Origin: Haloarcula litorea
GTDB lineage: Archaea > Halobacteriota > Halobacteria > Halobacteriales > Haloarculaceae
NCBI RefSeq assembly: GCF_029338195.1
Contig: NZ_CP119779.1
Span: 1,922,001 to 1,986,000 of the forward strand
Length of the DNA: 64,000 nucleotides
Reading direction: 5' to 3'
Made by a program: the position numbers and the translations under genes. Positions 7,209-16,150 of the stretch are shown here, one piece after another. Every line of letters begins with the position of its first letter. Position 1 is the first letter of the stretch. Below the pieces are notes generated by a model. That model saw only the letters and a list, made by a program, of their open reading frames with translations. It made no database searches and was not told where the DNA came from.

Positions 7209-7835
7209 GTGGCAGTCTCGTACGACCTCTTCGGGACGCTGGTCGACGCCGACCGGCCCGCCGCGCCGTGGGACGCCGTCGCCGACAGCCTCGCCGAGCG
7301 CGGCGTCCGCGTGCCCGAGGACTGGGAGGCGGCCTACCGTTCTTCGCACCGCGAGTACGACCGGGGACGGGCGGCACCGCTCGACGAGCACGTCCGCCTC
7401 GCGCTGGCCAGTCGCGGCGTCGAGGTGAGCGACGCCACCGCTCGGGCGGTCGTCCTGTCGGCGTTCGACGCGCCAGTGACCGTCCGCGAGGGCGCTCGGG
7501 ACGCCGTGGCCGCGGCGGCCGGCCGTGGTCCCGTCGCCGTCTGCTCGAACTGCAGCGTCCCCGGCCTCGTCGAGCGGACGCTCGAACGGGCAGGCCTCGA
7601 CGGCTCGTTCGACGCCGTCGTCGCCAGCGTCGACTGCGGATGGCGGAAACCGCGCCGGGAGCTGTTCGAAGCGACGGCGGCGGAACTCGGCGTCGCCCTG
7701 GACGCTCTCGTCCACGTCGGCGACGACGCCCGCACCGACGGCGGGGCGGGCCGCGTCGGTGCCACGTCGGTCCTGCTCGAGGACACGCCGCTGCCCGAGG
7801 TGGCCGTGCGGCTCCGGGAGGGGGCGCTGTGCTGA
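7209..7835 (+). CDS. HAD-superfamily hydrolase heading the cobamide cluster
   Basis: A 208-residue haloacid-dehalogenase-type phosphatase. Motif I is YDLFGTLVD, with the second Asp of the usual DxDGT replaced: it reads YDLFGT, keeping the first catalytic Asp. Motif II is CSNCSVPG, motif III Lys is in WRKPRREL and motif IV is HVGDDARTD. A cap region lies between about residues 15 and 80. GTG 7209 is the only good start. The last 7 nt overlap cbiB, so the gene is first in an operon for nucleotide-loop assembly. That position suggests a phosphatase step, such as dephosphorylating alpha-ribazole phosphate or cobalamin 5'-phosphate, but this is inference. Confidence 0.75.
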   Translation: MAVSYDLFGTLVDADRPAAPWDAVADSLAERGVRVPEDWEAAYRSSHREYDRGRAAPLDEHVRLALASRGVEVSDATARAVVLSAFDAPVTVREGARDAVAAAAGRGPVAVCSNCSVPGLVERTLERAGLDGSFDAVVASVDCGWRKPRRELFEATAAELGVALDALVHVGDDARTDGGAGRVGATSVLLEDTPLPEVAVRLREGALC

Positions 7836-8740
7836 CCGCGCTGGCGACCGCCGCACTGCTGGAGGCGGCCGTCGGCGAGCCACCCGACGGGCTCCACCCG
7901 GTCGCGTGGTTCGGCAGCGCCGTCGCGCCGCTGGACCGTACCTGGGACCGCCCGCTGGCCGTCGGCGCGCTCGGCGCGGTGGCGCTCCCGGTCGGTGCCG
8001 CACTGGTCGTCGCGCTGGCCGTGACGGCCGCCGGCGCGATCGCGCCGCTCGCGGCGGCCGTCGCCGCCGGCCTCGCGCTGTTTCTCACGACGAGCCTGCG
8101 CCGCCTGCTCTCGGCCGCTCGGTCGGTGATCGACGACTCCGAGAACGACCTCGCCGCCGCGCGCGAGGGGCTGCTCGCGCTGGCGGGCCGGGACGCCGAC
8201 GCACTCTCGGCGGGTCAGGTCCGCAGCGCCGCCGTCGAGAGCGCCGCCGAGAACCTCGCCGACGGCCTCGTCGCCTCGCTTGGCGCGTTCGTCCTCGCGG
8301 GGACCGTCGCCCCGCTGGCCGGCCTGCCGGCGCTCCCGGTCGCCGCCGGTGCCGCCGCCTGGGTCAAGGCCGTCAACACGATGGACTCGATGCTGGGCTA
8401 CCGGGCGAAACGCGTCGGGACGCCGGCCGCTCGGCTCGACGACGCCGTGATGTGGCTCCCCGCCCGCGCGAGCGCCCTGCTGCTCGCGGCGGCGTTCGCG
8501 GCCCCGCGCTCGCCGGTGCGTGCCCGCCGGTGGCTCGACCGGGTCCCCTCGCCGAACTCCGGGTGGCCGATGGGCGTCGCCGCGGCGGCGCTCGGGACGC
8601 GCCTGGAGAAGCCCGACGTCTACGTCCTCGGTGCCGACACGGCCCTCCCGAGCGTCGAGACGGCACGGCTGGGCGTCCACAGAGTGGGGGTCGCGGGCCT
8701 GCTCGCCTACGCGCTCGCGGGGGTGATCGCGTGGTTCTGA
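7829..8740 (+). CDS. cbiB: Adenosylcobinamide-phosphate synthase CbiB
   Basis: A 303-residue integral membrane protein that attaches (R)-1-aminopropan-2-ol phosphate to adenosylcobyric acid. Conserved family segments are GEPPDGLHPVAWFG near the N-terminus, VRSAAVESAAENLADGLVAS, KAVNTMDSMLGYR and a C-terminal PSPNSGWPM. Several Ala/Leu/Val-rich transmembrane helices are visible. GTG 7829 was selected because it overlaps the HAD stop by 7 nt and precedes the conserved LTALATAALLEAAVGEPPD. The cobS start overlaps its last 10 nt. Confidence 0.92.
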   Translation: MLTALATAALLEAAVGEPPDGLHPVAWFGSAVAPLDRTWDRPLAVGALGAVALPVGAALVVALAVTAAGAIAPLAAAVAAGLALFLTTSLRRLLSAARSVIDDSENDLAAAREGLLALAGRDADALSAGQVRSAAVESAAENLADGLVASLGAFVLAGTVAPLAGLPALPVAAGAAAWVKAVNTMDSMLGYRAKRVGTPAARLDDAVMWLPARASALLLAAAFAAPRSPVRARRWLDRVPSPNSGWPMGVAAAALGTRLEKPDVYVLGADTALPSVETARLGVHRVGVAGLLAYALAGVIAWF

Positions 8741-9507
8741 CCGCCGTCCGCGGCGCGCTGGGCTTCCTCTCGCGGCTCCCCGTCGGCCACAGCGAGGCCG
8801 CGTGGGACGCCTTCACCGCGACGCCGGCCGCCTTCCCGCTGGCCGGCTACGCCGTCGGCGCGCTGGTCGCCGCCCCGTTCCTCGCCGCCGGGGCCGTGCC
8901 CCCGCCGGTGGTCGCCGCCGCCTACCTCGCCGGGGTCGTCCTCGTCGCGGGCGTCAACCACGCGGACGGGCTGGCGGACCTCGGCGACGCGGCGGCCGTC
9001 CACGGGGACGCCGCCGAGCGCCGCGAGGTGATGCGGGACACCACCGTCGGCGTCGGCGCGGTGCTGGCGCTCGGCACCGCGATCGCCGGCCTCGCGCTGG
9101 GGGCGCTGGCGGTCGCCGGACTGCCGCCGCTGGTCGCCGTCCCCGTCGTCCTCGCGGCGGAGGTGGGCGCGAAGGGCGCGATGGCGACGCTGGCCTGCCT
9201 CGGCGAGCCGAGCCACGACGGGTTCGGCGCGACGGTCCTCGACGGGAACGCGCCCCGCGACCTCGCGCTCCCCGCCGTCGCCGCGCTCCCGGCCGCACTG
9301 CTCGCGCCGCCGGCGACGCTCGCGGCCGTCGTCGCCGGCCCGCTCGTCGCCGTCGCGCTCGACCGCTGGGCGGGCCGGCGACTCGGGGGCGTCGGCGGCG
9401 ACGTCTTCGGCGCGGCCAACGAGCTGGGCCGCGCCCTCGCGCTGCACGCGGCGGTCCTCGCGTGGACGCTGCTGGACTGGGGGGTGCTCGCGTGGACGCG
9501 CTGGTGA
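8731..9507 (+). CDS. cobS: Adenosylcobinamide-GDP ribazoletransferase (cobalamin synthase) CobS
   Basis: A 258-residue multi-pass membrane enzyme that joins adenosylcobinamide-GDP with alpha-ribazole (or its phosphate), closing the lower loop of the cobamide. Family landmarks are the N-terminal GALGFLSRLPVG, the metal-binding NHADGLADLGDA with MRDTTVGVGA, and repeated hydrophobic helices. GTG 8731 gives the expected start MVLTAVRGALGF and overlaps cbiB by 10 nt. cobY overlaps its 3' end by 16 nt. These nested overlaps imply translational coupling. Confidence 0.92.
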   Translation: MVLTAVRGALGFLSRLPVGHSEAAWDAFTATPAAFPLAGYAVGALVAAPFLAAGAVPPPVVAAAYLAGVVLVAGVNHADGLADLGDAAAVHGDAAERREVMRDTTVGVGAVLALGTAIAGLALGALAVAGLPPLVAVPVVLAAEVGAKGAMATLACLGEPSHDGFGATVLDGNAPRDLALPAVAALPAALLAPPATLAAVVAGPLVAVALDRWAGRRLGGVGGDVFGAANELGRALALHAAVLAWTLLDWGVLAWTRW

Positions 9508-10046
9508 TGTGCGGGGGGCGGGGCACCCGCCTCGACACCGACCGCGAGAAGCCGCTGTTCCGGGTCGACGGGGTCCCGATGGTCGACCGCGTTGTCGGGG
9601 CGCTCCGGTCGAGTCCCGCCGAAGGAATCTACGCCGCGACCTCGCCGAACGCGCCGGAGACGGCGGCCCACCTCGACGTTCCCACGGTCGAGACCCCGGG
9701 CGATGGGTACGTCGCGGACCTCGACGCGGCGCTGGCCGACGACCGACTGGCGACGCCCGTGTTGACCGTGGCCGCCGACCTCCCGCTGCTGGACGGTGCG
9801 GTCCTCGACCGCGTGCTGGGGGCCCACGACGGCGGCTCGCTGTCCGTGTTCGTCCCGGCGGCTCGGAAGCGAGCCCTCGGCGTCAGCGACGACACCACCT
9901 TCGAACGCGACGGCCGCGAACTGGCCCCGACCGGCGTCAACGTCGTCGGCGACGACGGCGACGACGCGCGGGTGATCGACGACGAGCGGCTGGCGGTCAA
10001 CGTCAACACGCTCGCCGACGGCCGCGTCGCCGAGGCGCTCCTGTAG
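9492..10046 (+). CDS. cobY: Adenosylcobinamide-phosphate guanylyltransferase CobY
   Basis: A 184-residue nucleotidyltransferase of the archaeal CobY type, which replaces bacterial CobU and uses GTP to make adenosylcobinamide-GDP. The N-terminal VMCGGRGTRLDTDREKPL is the GTP-binding loop, DLPLL is the metal-binding acidic motif and NVNTLAD lies near the C-terminus. The start is GTG 9492 (MDALVMCGGRGTRL). The gene overlaps cobS and is followed 36 bp later by cobD. Confidence 0.92.
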   Translation: MDALVMCGGRGTRLDTDREKPLFRVDGVPMVDRVVGALRSSPAEGIYAATSPNAPETAAHLDVPTVETPGDGYVADLDAALADDRLATPVLTVAADLPLLDGAVLDRVLGAHDGGSLSVFVPAARKRALGVSDDTTFERDGRELAPTGVNVVGDDGDDARVIDDERLAVNVNTLADGRVAEALL

Positions 10047-10082
10047 CGGGAGCTTTTCGTCGCCGGCCGCCCACCGACGTCT

Positions 10083-11126
10083 ATGGACCCAGACAGCGTC
10101 GCCGGACTCCGCGGCGACGGGGTGGACCCGAAGATCGGCCCGGACGGTCGGGTCCCCCACGGCAGCAGCGACGATCCGGACCTGCTGGACTTCAGCGCGA
10201 ACACGAACCCCCGTGTCCCGCCCGGCGTCGAGGAAGTGTACCGCGGGGCCTTCGACGCCGCGCGCTCGTACCCCGACGACGGCTACCCCGCCTTCCGCCG
10301 GGCTGCCGCCGAGTTCGTCGGCTGCGATCCCGGCCAGGTGCTCCCGACCGCGGGCGGGCTGGAAGCCATCCGGCTGGCGATACAGACGACGGTCGACCGC
10401 GGGGACGGCGTGCTCGTCCCGACGCCGAGCTTCGGCGAGTACGTCCGGGAGATCCGACTCCAGGGCGGCGAGCCGACTTTGGTCGCCCACGACGAGATCC
10501 TGGCCGCCGACCCCGGTCCCCACGCGCTCGCCGTCGTCTGCAACCCCAACAACCCGACCGGGGACTGCGCCGACGCCGACGCGCTGCGGGCGTTCGCCGA
10601 CCGCTGTCGCGCGGCCGACACCACGCTGCTGGTCGACGAGGCGTTCCTCGGGTTCACCGACGAGCCGTCGCTCGCGGGGGCCGAGGGCGTCGTGGTCGCC
10701 CGCTCGCTGACGAAGCTGTTCGGCCTCCCCGGCGTCCGGATGGGCCACGCCGTCGCGACCGGCGAGCGCCGGGACCGGTTGGCGACGGCCCGCCGCGCGT
10801 GGTCGATGGGCGGCCCCGCGGCGGCCGTCGGCGCGCACTGCTACCGGCAGGACGAGTTCGTCCGCGAGACCCGCCAGCGGGTCGCGAGCGAGCGCACCCG
10901 GATGCGCGAGCGCCTGGCCGAGCGGTTCGACGTGGCCCCCTCGGACGCCCCGTTCCTGCTGTTCGAGGTGGGCGAGACGGGCGTCGACGCGCTGCTCGCC
11001 GACGCCCGCGAGGCGGGGATCGCCCTGCGGGACGCACGGACCTTCCGCGGGCTGGACGGCCACGTCCGGGTCGCCGTCCGCACGCCCGCCGAGAACGACC
11101 GGCTGCTGGCGGCGCTCGATGTTTGA
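10083..11126 (+). CDS. cobD: Threonine-phosphate decarboxylase-like aminotransferase CobD
   Basis: A 347-residue fold-type I PLP enzyme of the histidinol-phosphate aminotransferase group. In cobamide clusters this gene supplies (R)-1-aminopropan-2-ol phosphate from threonine phosphate. Visible motifs are DFSANTNPRVPPGV, CNPNNPTGD, VDEAFLGF and the PLP lysine in SLTKLFGLPGVRMG. ATG 10083 is well placed after a short spacer from cobY. Its last 8 nt overlap cbiZ. Without context it could be mistaken for HisC; the neighbours decide. Confidence 0.88.
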   Translation: MDPDSVAGLRGDGVDPKIGPDGRVPHGSSDDPDLLDFSANTNPRVPPGVEEVYRGAFDAARSYPDDGYPAFRRAAAEFVGCDPGQVLPTAGGLEAIRLAIQTTVDRGDGVLVPTPSFGEYVREIRLQGGEPTLVAHDEILAADPGPHALAVVCNPNNPTGDCADADALRAFADRCRAADTTLLVDEAFLGFTDEPSLAGAEGVVVARSLTKLFGLPGVRMGHAVATGERRDRLATARRAWSMGGPAAAVGAHCYRQDEFVRETRQRVASERTRMRERLAERFDVAPSDAPFLLFEVGETGVDALLADAREAGIALRDARTFRGLDGHVRVAVRTPAENDRLLAALDV

Positions 11127-11823
11127 GACCACCCGCCGCGACGGCGTCGCCCAGTGTCGCCGCGAGGGCGCGCGCTGGCTCTCGACGGCGTGGGACGGCG
11201 GCTACCGACCGGCCGACGCCGTCTACGACGTCACCGTCCCGACCGGGTTCGAGCGGACCGACCTCGACGCCTACCGCGCGGAGCGGCTCGGCGACGCCGG
11301 GTTCCCGGTCGGCCCGACGCTGCTGACCGGCGTCGACGTGGCCCACGCCCGGGTCGCCCGGGACGGCCCGGTGGCGGCGCTGGCGACGGTCGGTCTCTCG
11401 AACCCCGCGGCGCTCCCGATGCCGGACGAACCCGAGGAGTCCCCGGGTCGTTCGGCCGCCGACGCCCCCGACTGGCGACCCGGCACCGTGAACCTCGTCG
11501 TCGGCGTCGAGCGGGCGCTGGCCGACGGCGCGCTCGCGACGCTGCTGGGGACGGCGGTCGAGGCGAAGGCGGCGACGCTGGCCCGCGCCGTCGGCGTCCC
11601 GGGGACCACCTCCGACGCCGCCCTCGTCGGCTGTGTCCCCGACGCCGAGCCCGCGCCGTTCGCCGGCAGCGCCACCGAGGTCGGGGACGCGGCGCGGGCC
11701 TGCGTCCGCGACGCCGTGCTGGCGAGCCTGGACGCCCGTTACGACGACGGCGACCCCCCGACGGTCGAGGCGGCGTCGTTCGGCGTCGTCACCGACCGTC
11801 AGACCGATGTTCGCCAGCCCTGA
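11119..11823 (+). CDS. cbiZ: Adenosylcobinamide amidohydrolase CbiZ
   Basis: A 234-residue enzyme that removes the aminopropanol arm from adenosylcobinamide or pseudo-cobamides to give adenosylcobyric acid, letting the cell salvage incomplete or foreign corrinoids. Family features are GVDVAHARVARDG, ATVGLSNPAA, PGTVNLVVGVERALADGAL and EAKAATLARAVGVPGTTSDA. ATG 11119 overlaps cobD by 8 nt. Pairing with cbiB, cobY and cobS in one operon defines the archaeal cobinamide salvage route. Confidence 0.92.
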   Translation: MFETTRRDGVAQCRREGARWLSTAWDGGYRPADAVYDVTVPTGFERTDLDAYRAERLGDAGFPVGPTLLTGVDVAHARVARDGPVAALATVGLSNPAALPMPDEPEESPGRSAADAPDWRPGTVNLVVGVERALADGALATLLGTAVEAKAATLARAVGVPGTTSDAALVGCVPDAEPAPFAGSATEVGDAARACVRDAVLASLDARYDDGDPPTVEAASFGVVTDRQTDVRQP

Positions 11824-11832
11824 ATTGCGAGT

Positions 11833-12483
11833 ATGGCAGACAACACCGCCGGCCCGACCGCCGAGCCCATCGAACCGAGCACGCCCGAGGAGTTCGGCCT
11901 CGTCCAGGTCTGGTGGGGCGACGGCAAGGGGAAGACGACGGCTTCGCTGGGGATGGCGACCCGCGCCGTCGGCCACGGCTACCGCGTCCACCTCCTGCAG
12001 TTCATGAAGGGCGGCACCGGGACCGTCGAGGACGTCCGCGGCGAGTACAACGCGATCGCGGCGCTGCCGGGATTCTCCTACGAGAACGCCGGACACTACG
12101 GCTGGCACGGCTTCCTCGACGGGAGCGACGACGACGAGCACGCGGCCCGCGCACAGGGCGCGCTCGAACGCGCCCGGGAGGTCCTCGACGCCAGCGCGGA
12201 CCGGGCGGCCGACGAGCCACTTCCCGCCGAGGGCGACCCCGAAGACGGGGTCGATATGCTCGTCCTCGACGAGGTGCTGTACGCCGCCAACCGGGGGCTG
12301 CTCGACCCGGAGGACGTCGTCGACCTGATCGAGTCGAAACCCGACCACGTCGAACTCGTCCTCACCGGCGGCCACGAGCGCCCCGACTACGTCCTCGACC
12401 ACGCGGACCTCGTCAGCGAGGTCCGCAAGGAGAAACACCCGCTGGAGGCGGGTCACTCGGCCCGGAAGGGGACCGAGTACTGA
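11833..12483 (+). CDS. cobA: ATP:cob(I)alamin adenosyltransferase (CobA/CobO/BtuR type)
   Basis: A 216-residue P-loop enzyme that adds the 5'-deoxyadenosyl group to cob(I)alamin or cobinamide. The Walker A loop is WWGDGKGKTTASLG, followed by HGYRVHLLQFMKGG. The conserved Walker B-like DMLVLDEVLYAANRGLLD and VLTGGHERPDYV complete the CobA signature. ATG 11833 lies 9 bp after the cbiZ stop, so it belongs to the same operon and ends it, since the next gene is on the other strand. Confidence 0.92.
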   Translation: MADNTAGPTAEPIEPSTPEEFGLVQVWWGDGKGKTTASLGMATRAVGHGYRVHLLQFMKGGTGTVEDVRGEYNAIAALPGFSYENAGHYGWHGFLDGSDDDEHAARAQGALERAREVLDASADRAADEPLPAEGDPEDGVDMLVLDEVLYAANRGLLDPEDVVDLIESKPDHVELVLTGGHERPDYVLDHADLVSEVRKEKHPLEAGHSARKGTEY

Positions 12484-12498
12484 GCCACGCCGCCGCGC

Positions 12499-12774
12499 TC
12501 AGCCCTCGCCGTCGGCGAGGAGGTCCCCGACCAGCGCCTCGGCCGCGGCGACGTGTTCGTCGGCCACCTCGTCGCCGGTCTCGCCGACCTCGTCGAGTAG
12601 CTCCCGCACCTGTTCGACGCGCTCCCGTCGCACCTCGGGGGCGACTCCGGCGGCGGCCGCGTCGCGGGCGACGGCCTCGGCCTCGCCCAGCCAGCGGCTG
12701 GCGGTCCGCTCGACGGGGCGCTCGCCGGTCGCCGCGAGGTGGTCGCGGAGCCGTCGGAGTTCGTCGTCGTCCAC
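12499..12774 (-). CDS. Small acidic helical protein of unknown function
   Basis: A 91-residue ORF starting at GTG 12774 ([15 protein letters not shown]). It is predicted almost entirely alpha-helical, with long amphipathic runs ([30 protein letters not shown]) and many Ala/Glu/Asp/Arg. It sits between cobA (convergent) and cbiP (divergent, 75 bp away). The acidic composition and codon use fit a real haloarchaeal gene, and it leaves no unexplained gap. I do not recognise a family; a link to cobamide metabolism is only positional. Confidence 0.55.
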   Translation of the reverse strand: MDDDELRRLRDHLAATGERPVERTASRWLGEAEAVARDAAAAGVAPEVRRERVEQVRELLDEVGETGDEVADEHVAAAEALVGDLLADGEG

Positions 12775-12849
12775 GGTCGAGCGTCGGCGGCGGGGGACAA
12801 AAGCCCGCCGGCGAACCACTCTTGTCGCCGGCGCGCCCACCGTCGCGTG

Positions 12850-14325
12850 ATGGCGGAGACGATCCTGGTCGCCGGAACGGCGTCCCACGTCGGCAAGAGC
12901 ACGGTCGCGGCCGGCCTCTGTCGCCTGCTGGCCGACCGCGGCGTCTCGGTCGCGCCGTTCAAGGCCCAGAACATGAGCAACAACGCGCGGGCCACGCCCG
13001 GGGGAGAGGTCGGCGTCTCCCAGTTCGTCCAGGCCCGGGCCGCCCGCGTCCCGCCCGCGACCGACCACAACCCGGTGCTGCTGAAACCCCGGGGCGAGGG
13101 AGAGTCCCAGCTGGTCGTCGACGGCGAGGCGGTCGGTCACTACGCGGCCGGGCGGTACTACGACGACCACTGGGACGACGCCCTCGCCGCGGCCCGCCGC
13201 GCCCACGAGCGCCTCGCGGCCGACCACGAGCTGATCGTCGCGGAGGGCGCGGGCTCGATCGCCGAGATCAACCTCCACGACCGGGACCTGGCGAACGTCG
13301 AGACGGCCCGCTTCGCCGACGCCGACGTGGTGCTGGTGGCCGACATCGAGCGCGGCGGCGTGTTCGCGTCGCTGGTCGGCACGCTCGAACTGGTCCCCGA
13401 CGACGTCCGGGAGCAGGTCGTCGGTGCCGTGGTCACGAAGTTCCGCGGGGACCGATCGCTGCTCGCCCCCGGGATCGACGAGTTCGAAGACCGCACGGGG
13501 GTCCCGGTGCTGGGCGTCCTCCCGTACGACGACCCCGGCCTCCCCGAGGAGGACAGCGTCGCGCTGCCGGCCGTCGGCGAGCGCGCGGTCCGGGGAGCCG
13601 ACGACGGCGTGCCCGACGACCGCAGCGTCACGGTCGCGGTCCCACGGCTCCCGCGGATCTCGAACTTCACCGACCTCGGGCCGCTGGCCGCCGAGCCGGG
13701 GGTCCGGGTCGCGTACGTCCCGCCCGAGACGTCGCTGCGCGAGGCGGACGCCGTCGTCCTGCCGGGGAGCAAGAACACGGTCGACGACCTGCTGGCGCTG
13801 CGCGAGGCCGGGTTCGACGACGCGCTCGCGGCGTTCGACGGTCCGGTGGTTGGGCTCTGTGGCGGCTACCAGCTGCTCGGCGAGCGAATCCTGAACGCTG
13901 CCGTCGAGGGAACCGGCGACGAACAGCGGGTGACTGGACTGGGGCTGCTCCCCGTCGAGACGACGTTCTCCCGCGAGAAGACGGTCGAGCGCGTCGAGCG
14001 GCGACTCGACGGTGTCGGCCCGCTGGCCGGAGCCGCGGGGACCGTCGCCGGCTACGAGATCCATATGGGCGACACGACGCCGACCGGACCGGTGGCGCGG
14101 CCGTTCGACGGTCGGGGGGCGGCGACCGAGCGGGTCCTCGGGACCTACCTCCACGACCTGTTCGCCGACGCCGAGGCGCGCGATGCCTTCGTGAGAAACA
14201 CGTACGAGGAAGCGGGACTGGAGCCGCCAGCGGCTCGCGACGCCGAGCGAGCCGACCCCTACGAGCGGGCGGCGACGCTCGTCGCGGACCACGTCGACCC
14301 GGGACCGCTGCCGGTCTCCTGGTGA
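12850..14325 (+). CDS. cbiP: Adenosylcobyric acid synthase (glutamine-hydrolysing) CbiP
   Basis: A 491-residue amidotransferase that amidates side chains b, d, e and g of adenosylcobyrinic a,c-diamide. The N-terminal dethiobiotin-synthetase-like ATPase domain has [17 protein letters not shown] and [12 protein letters not shown], with [11 protein letters not shown] further on. The C-terminal class I glutaminase-like domain has the nucleophilic Cys in [11 protein letters not shown] at about residue 337 and the His in [11 protein letters not shown] 12850 gives the standard N-terminus. The gene is separated from the cob operon by the minus-strand gene and so needs its own promoter. Confidence 0.93.
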   Translation: MAETILVAGTASHVGKSTVAAGLCRLLADRGVSVAPFKAQNMSNNARATPGGEVGVSQFVQARAARVPPATDHNPVLLKPRGEGESQLVVDGEAVGHYAAGRYYDDHWDDALAAARRAHERLAADHELIVAEGAGSIAEINLHDRDLANVETARFADADVVLVADIERGGVFASLVGTLELVPDDVREQVVGAVVTKFRGDRSLLAPGIDEFEDRTGVPVLGVLPYDDPGLPEEDSVALPAVGERAVRGADDGVPDDRSVTVAVPRLPRISNFTDLGPLAAEPGVRVAYVPPETSLREADAVVLPGSKNTVDDLLALREAGFDDALAAFDGPVVGLCGGYQLLGERILNAAVEGTGDEQRVTGLGLLPVETTFSREKTVERVERRLDGVGPLAGAAGTVAGYEIHMGDTTPTGPVARPFDGRGAATERVLGTYLHDLFADAEARDAFVRNTYEEAGLEPPAARDAERADPYERAATLVADHVDPGPLPVSW

Positions 14326-14381
14326 ATATTTCGAGCCGAGATCCGCGAAGTTTATACCGGATCGGACGGACACACCCGACG

Positions 14382-15143
14382 ATGGTCGAAGCGTTCGCCG
14401 TCGCCAGCGGCAAGGGGGGGACCGGCAAGACCACCAGCACCGTCGCACTGGGGATGGCGCTGGCCGAACGGTACGACGTGACCGTCGTCGACGCCGACAC
14501 CGGGATGGCGAACCTCCTCTTCCACGCCGGCCTCTCGGACGCCGAGACGACGCTACACGACGTGCTGGCCGACGACGCGCCGGTGGCCGACGCGGCCTAC
14601 GAGCGGTTCGGGATGACCGTCGTCCCCTGTGGCACCGGGCTGGAGGGGTTCCGGGACGCCGACCCGACGCGCCTGCGCGAGGTGGTCGCGACGCTGGCGG
14701 CCGACACCGAGGTGTTGTTGCTGGACTCGCCGCCGGCCCTGGACAGCCGGGCCGCGGTGCTCCCGGTCGTCCTCGCGGACCGCGTTGTCGTCGTCCTCCA
14801 GCCGACGATCCCCGCCATCTCGGACGGGCTGAAGGTCCAGGAGTACGCCACCACCTACGACACGGGGGTCGCCGGCCTGCTGTTCAACAAGGTCCGGGAC
14901 GGGATCGACGACGTCGCCGAGAAGACCGAGCGGTACTTCGACGGCCCGACGCTGGCGGCGGTCCCCGAGTCCGAGCGCGCCCGCGAGGCCCGCCGAGCGG
15001 GTCGCCCCCTCCTGGCCCACGCCCCCGACTCCGAGGCGGCGACCGCCTACCGCCGGGCCGCGGCGGCGCTGGACCCCCGGGACGGCGAGTCCGGCGACGT
15101 GGCCGACCGGTTCCGTAGCGCGGTCGTGCCGGAGCCGCCATGA
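14382..15143 (+). CDS. MinD/ParA-family ATPase
   Basis: A 253-residue deviant-Walker ATPase. Walker A is SGKGGTGKTTSTVALG, the switch I region is VVDADTGMANLLFHAG and Walker B-like is EVLLLDSPPALDS. Such proteins dimerise with ATP on membranes or partner proteins to position cell structures such as chemotaxis arrays, archaella or division factors. A TATA-like TTTATA at 14351-14356 lies 26 nt before ATG 14382, indicating a leaderless transcript. The stop overlaps the next gene by 4 nt (ATGA). Which MinD paralogue this is cannot be told. Confidence 0.85.
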   Translation: MVEAFAVASGKGGTGKTTSTVALGMALAERYDVTVVDADTGMANLLFHAGLSDAETTLHDVLADDAPVADAAYERFGMTVVPCGTGLEGFRDADPTRLREVVATLAADTEVLLLDSPPALDSRAAVLPVVLADRVVVVLQPTIPAISDGLKVQEYATTYDTGVAGLLFNKVRDGIDDVAEKTERYFDGPTLAAVPESERAREARRAGRPLLAHAPDSEAATAYRRAAAALDPRDGESGDVADRFRSAVVPEPP

Positions 15144-15673
15144 GGCTGCCCGAGGGCCGACTCAGGAAGGCGCGGGTCGTCACCGATCCCCGGGACCCGC
15201 TGGCGGAGGTGCTCGACACCGAACTCACCGGCTACGCAGTCTTCGAGTCCCAGGAGGCGCTCCTGCTTGACGCCGACGGCCGCGGCGTCGTCACCTTCGA
15301 GGCCGGGGTCCCGGTGCTGGCCTACCACACCGGGACCGACCGCGGCGGGCCGCCGGCGCTGGCGGACCTGGCCGTGCCCGGTCCGTACCACGTCTCGGTG
15401 TACGAACTCGACGCGGCGGACCTCCGGCCGGTCCACGAGGTCGCGGAGCTGCGCGTCCCGCCGGGGATGCCCGCCGAGCGACTGGCCGGCGATCCGGCGC
15501 TGGCCGACAGCACGCGCCGGGCCGCACCCGCGGAGCGGTGCGGCGACGGCCCGGAGTCCCGGACGGGAAGCAGCGCCGTCGAGGCGTTCCTCGACGACGA
15601 GGAGAAGATCGAGGCAATCCGGCGACAGGCTCGGGAGGAAGCACAGGCCCGCGCCGAGGAGTGGGACTTCTGA
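15140..15673 (+). CDS. Unknown protein coupled to the MinD-like ATPase
   Basis: A 177-residue acidic protein beginning MRLPEGRLRKARVVTD. The first 115 residues form a beta-rich domain (TGYAVFESQEALLLDADGRG, VVTFEAGVPVLAYH). A low-complexity linker leads to a C-terminal amphipathic helix rich in Glu/Arg/Ala (DDEEKIEAIRRQAREEAQ). The four-base ATGA overlap with the MinD-like gene shows translational coupling, so the two products probably act together; the helix could be the interaction or membrane-targeting element. I do not recognise the family. Confidence 0.7.
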   Translation: MRLPEGRLRKARVVTDPRDPLAEVLDTELTGYAVFESQEALLLDADGRGVVTFEAGVPVLAYHTGTDRGGPPALADLAVPGPYHVSVYELDAADLRPVHEVAELRVPPGMPAERLAGDPALADSTRRAAPAERCGDGPESRTGSSAVEAFLDDEEKIEAIRRQAREEAQARAEEWDF

Positions 15674-15826
15674 GAACGCGCCGGCGTCCGTGACCGGGCT
15701 CCCGGTGGCGCTCTGCCGCGGCGACCGGTCGTCCCGTCGGGGTCGGCTCTCCCGCGTGGGTTCCGCCGCAGCCGTGCCGTCTCGGGGACGCGGTTCCCGG
15801 GGCTCCCCACCCCGAACCTCGACCGT

Positions 15827-16060
15827 CTAGCTCGTCCGCACCGGGATCCACCAGACCCGGGAGCGACCGCCGACCTTCTTGCTCGTGATGTCCGTCTCCT
15901 CGGCGAGGCTGTGGAGTTTGTTGAGCGCGGTCCGACGGGAACAGCCCAGTCTGTCGGCGACCTCCGAGGCGGTCAGGGGTTCCGCGTAGTCGTCCCTGTC
16001 TTTGAACACCTCGATCACGTCCGATTCGGTGTACTGGACCTCTCGTCCGGGCGGTGACAT
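15827..16060 (-). CDS. Winged helix-turn-helix DNA-binding protein
   Basis: A 77-residue protein that is essentially one winged-helix domain. It has helices SDVIEVFKDRDDYAE and TASEVADRLGCSRRTALNKL, then a wing ending GGRSRVWWIPV. ATG 16060 (MSPPGREVQ) is preferred to GTG 16072, because a TATA-like stretch (about 16085-16092, minus strand) sits 25-30 nt upstream of it. It follows the histidine-kinase operon on the same strand but lies downstream of that operon's end only by orientation. The target genes are unknown. Confidence 0.75.
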   Translation of the reverse strand: MSPPGREVQYTESDVIEVFKDRDDYAEPLTASEVADRLGCSRRTALNKLHSLAEETDITSKKVGGRSRVWWIPVRTS

Positions 16061-16150
16061 ATATCGGACCACGGCGGCCGGGCACTTAACTATCGCCCGA
16101 GCACTCGCGGTAGTGGTCGCTCGCGCACGAGCCGGGGGCGGACATCCCGG

